NCBI GenBank assembly: GCA_012515885.1
Contig: JAAYXN010000141.1
Location: 1 to 8,700 of the forward strand
From: Rhodococcus sp. (in: high G+C Gram-positive bacteria)
GTDB taxonomy: Bacteria > Actinomycetota > Actinomycetes > Mycobacteriales > Mycobacteriaceae
Length of the DNA stretch: 8,700 nucleotides
Reading direction: 5' to 3'
A program made the position numbers and the translations under genes. Numbering within the stretch: the stretch's first letter is position 1; every line of letters begins with the position of its first letter. Below are positions 8,001-8,700 of this stretch, piece after piece. The notes beneath the pieces were generated by a model. It had not been told where the DNA came from. It searched no databases and was given only the letters and a program-made list of their open reading frames with translations.

Positions 8001-8700
8001 AGCGCAGCGGTATCAACGATCTTGCCGTCTGCGTTCAGCACATCGAGGAGCGCAGGTTCCCAGGCAATGCTGGCGGCGAGTTCACTGAGGTCACTGGGGT
8101 CACTGCCGGAAGCATCGACGAGTGCCTGAACGATTTTCGCGCCGTCGATAGGTGCGTACACACCGGCCAGTGCGGCGGCAGCGAAAACACCCATACCGCC
8201 GCCGACGATGAGTTCGGGTTCCATGCCGCGGGCACGCCACCACAGACCAAGCGCCACCGATGCGACGTACTCGCCGAGCTGCCTTGTTGCAGAGTCGAGG
8301 TCGCTACCAGCGTGCGCACTGGGCTCGTCAATGAGCAGTGCTACCGGGAAGTCCGTGGCCTCTGCGATCTGGTCGACGAATTCGGTGACGCCCGAATCGG
8401 GTCCGTAAATCCCTTGCAGCACACCGAGAATCGGTTGTCCTGTACCGATCGTGAGTGCGACGCGTGGCTGTGACGTGACGTGGGTGGGTTCAAGAACGCA
8501 CGGATGCTGATTACCTGCTGCCAGTGCCCGCAGCCCCTCCACCAACTCACCACGACCCGACGCCACCACCACCGCCCGATCAACCAAATCCGCACGAGAC
8601 ACACCCGCAGACCACCCCACCTGCGACACCGACACCTCAGAACGCACAGCCACAAAATCAGCAAGCGAACCCGCCCACTCACGCACCGCACCCACACCCA
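5087..8700 (-). CDS. Modular type I PKS, C-terminal part: linker-AT(degenerate)-DH-ACP-thioester reductase (5' partial)
   Basis: This is the final module and release domain of an assembly-line polyketide synthase, acting in the cytoplasm. The frame is open to the window edge, so the ketosynthase and any earlier modules lie outside; the GTG at 8693-8695 is only an internal Val. Counting that Val as residue 1: KS-AT linker about 1-75; AT remnant about 79-345, closing with the usual post-AT motif YAFQRQRYWL (336-345); DH about 355-640 with His388 and Asp558; ACP about 680-752 with phosphopantetheine Ser712 in LDSL; Ala/Thr/Pro/Arg-rich linker about 753-806; TR about 808-1200 with TGATGFVG (840-847) and Tyr1004-x3-Lys1008. 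No ketoreductase or enoylreductase lies between DH and ACP. There is no C-terminal thioesterase, so the chain should leave by reduction to an aldehyde or alcohol. The stop (TGA, 5087-5089) is followed by a 42-nt gap to the P450. PKS and domain calls are secure; the product is unknown. Confidence 0.95.
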   Translation of the reverse strand, partial: GVGAVREWAGSLADFVAVRSEVSVSQVGWSAGVSRADLVDRAVVVASGRGELVEGLRALAAGNQHPCVLEPTHVTSQPRVALTIGTGQPILGVLQGIYGPDSGVTEFVDQIAEATDFPVALLIDEPSAHAGSDLDSATRQLGEYVASVALGLWWRARGMEPELIVGGGMGVFAAAALAGVYAPIDGAKIVQALVDASGSDPSDLSELAASIAWEPALLDVLNADGKIVDTAALSSPQKWADIAQSAVTATDSSEELAGAAAELVSRGIDAVIDLGRGAWLSSLDVHGYTGLRTATIDPGNQHEAMARAIGQLWCAGGAINWQAVNPRHDSHLVLPSYAFQRQRYWLDNATGSTPMVARPLDPRFVSLATGGLVAETTISVASLPFLSEHMVHDQYVVPGVVFIELVLRAGAELLGGDVTIESLQIKRPLVLHPEAVADVQVSVERGGSGHRASVYSRAADGTWHVHLVAEIAQRDGSVDPVGEPGFTITEPADTSSLPAFDATNFYTQFWHPNFRLGTSFQLIDRARGGSGWAQATFVMPGAETRGVSAGIRPELLLLDTAVQLVALAAHEPGKLDPERPVRLGTGYRRMGVGTSVPQGPILAAATAVSTPDGQIIGDVTLTGGDGTVLAFLEGVSFAQVSPAMLARMAEAVHSADTQRAPLTEIDLTALTALPRGERVTQIDGALRTALARITKNDPASFDGAESLIERLDSLMLIELKDIVEQQFAVEISTETLFDASSLVGLSNWVADEITTQGGSSDDAAQAETTSVAAASPAATTEGAAPATATTEGAAPAPPRPQRRRRSRLMSVEQMTEKAFLDPSIVGKGAPDPDAPAATLLTGATGFVGAFLLRELLRSTDGDVLCLVRANNEAHGTERLEANLAKYGIDLDADDARGYRDRIIPLVGDLGEPRFGLSEESFTGLHAMIGRILHCGGMVKWTYPYDGLAAANVAGTVEVLKLATIGAPRQVDFISTVGVFSSRTYTEPSVTEDAELDTSGPLAVGYAQTKWVAEKLIRIAAERGVPTTIHRINTAGDSVSGAFNRQDHLSMMIKGCVEAGIAPIDAPMPLQPAPIDYVAAGIVALTREPSAVGGTFHLVHPQQLTWGQFFDHIGEYGYPYEGLTFADWREQVTSRRAGTMALVGLTPFLHESADDVRLPYSDSAQTREALSALGVHCPPLDSSLIHCYLDAFVASGFMPAPGES
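5090..6274 (-). other. C-terminal thioester reductase (TR/R) domain
   Basis: This is an extended short-chain dehydrogenase domain that releases the ACP-bound acyl chain with NAD(P)H as an aldehyde, or as an alcohol after a second reduction. The nucleotide-binding motif TGATGFVG is at residues 840-847, followed by CLVRA (864-868). The family pattern continues with GDLGEPRFGL (906-915), YPYDGLAAANVAGT (941-954), STVGVF (973-978, Thr974 as likely catalytic hydroxyl) and GYAQTKWVAEKL (1003-1014), with the Tyr1004/Lys1008 pair. The length of about 390 residues is normal. The same fold ends carboxylic acid reductases and NRPSs such as those of the myxochelin type. Whether it does two- or four-electron reduction cannot be read from sequence. 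Confidence 0.93.
6311..6369. repeat. Perfect 29-bp direct repeat, 30-bp period, in the ACP-TR linker
   Basis: Bases 6311-6339 and 6341-6369 are identical; only a single base (6340) separates them. The 30-bp period keeps frame and encodes two copies of the ten-residue unit ATTEGAAPA(T/P) in the Ala/Thr/Pro-rich tether between ACP and TR. A run of Arg (RRRRSR, 801-806) follows. Such a tandem duplication is a likely site of copy-number change between strains, lengthening or shortening a flexible linker. Confidence 0.95.
6440..6658 (-). other. Acyl carrier protein (ACP) domain
   Basis: This short helical carrier domain holds the growing chain on a phosphopantetheine arm. The attachment motif is LDSLMLIEL at residues 710-718, with Ser712 encoded at 6560-6562. 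The position just before DSL is Leu rather than the usual Gly, as is seen in some carriers that feed reductase domains. It sits between DH and the reductase linker, so it is the last carrier of the line and the direct donor to the TR domain. Confidence 0.9.
6776..7633 (-). other. PKS dehydratase (DH) domain, double hot-dog, partly divergent motifs
   Basis: This DH domain would normally remove water from a beta-hydroxyacyl-ACP. The N-terminal hot-dog carries the His motif as HMVHDQYVVP (residues 388-397): His388 and Pro397 fit HxxxGxxxxP, but the Gly is Asp392. The C-terminal hot-dog has LLDTAVQ (556-562), supplying Asp558 of the His/Asp dyad and the Gln. The usual YGPxF motif is changed to LGTSF (515-519). 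Both catalytic residues are therefore present, but two structural motifs are altered. There is no KR in the module to make the beta-hydroxyl substrate, so the domain may be silent, act on an intermediate from the previous module, or do another reaction such as cyclisation. Confidence 0.85.
7661..8461 (-). other. Degenerate, internally deleted acyltransferase (AT) domain in the PKS
   Basis: The segment is recognisable as an AT from its ends and overall pattern: a start resembling the GQGSQ motif (here IGTGQP), a helix leading to the nucleophile elbow, and the post-AT motif ending in YAFQRQRYWL. The elbow GHSxGE reads GGGMGV (residues 165-170, bases 8186-8203), so catalytic Ser, the preceding His and the following Glu are all gone. 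The Arg that binds the extender carboxylate and the specificity motif (YASH/HAFH) are not found. The domain with its post-AT linker spans about 265 residues, whereas about 400 is usual, which suggests an in-frame loss of much of the small subdomain. The reading frame is intact throughout, so this is not a frameshift artefact. It should be unable to load an extender unit. Confidence 0.85.

Noticed and set aside
8693..8695. GTG as start codon of the PKS gene
   Set aside because: The frame is open to the window edge and the sequence there is mid KS-AT linker; the codon is an internal Val.

Overview
This window is the downstream part of a type I modular polyketide synthase (PKS) operon from a high-GC actinomycete. 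GC looks to be in the low 60s percent by eye. The DHA2-type drug exporter, the CYP105/107-like P450, the Tat-exported cholesterol-oxidase-like flavoprotein and the PKS style fit Mycobacteriales such as Rhodococcus, Nocardia, Gordonia, Hoyosella or Mycobacterium; genus cannot be fixed from the sequence. All five genes lie on the minus strand and read from high to low coordinates, with gaps of 42 nt or less or with overlapping stop/start codons. They look like one transcript whose promoter lies beyond base 8700. I saw no RNA gene, insertion sequence, CRISPR array or terminator.

Layout in transcription order. (1) 8700-5087: the C-terminal ~1200 residues of a PKS, cut by the window edge. Its order is KS-AT linker, a shrunken acyltransferase (AT) remnant without catalytic Ser, a dehydratase (DH) double hot-dog, an acyl carrier protein (ACP), a low-complexity Ala/Thr/Pro/Arg linker with a duplicated 30-bp unit, and a C-terminal NAD(P)H-dependent thioester reductase (TR). 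There is no ketoreductase in this module. (2) 5044-3839: a complete cytochrome P450. (3) 3835-3083: a complete type II thioesterase. (4) 3083-1503: a GMC flavoprotein of the cholesterol oxidase type with a twin-arginine signal peptide. (5) 1506-1: a DHA2-type (14-TM) MFS exporter lacking only its last residues.

Working model (inference): the assembly line ends in reductive release, giving an aldehyde or alcohol rather than an acid or macrolactone. The P450 oxidises the product in the cytoplasm, the type II thioesterase clears stalled acyl groups, the MFS protein exports the product, and the Tat-exported flavoprotein may carry out a last alcohol oxidation outside the membrane. The most unusual part is the terminal module: a deleted, Ser-less AT, a DH without a KR, and a sharp change in base composition exactly where the AT remnant begins.
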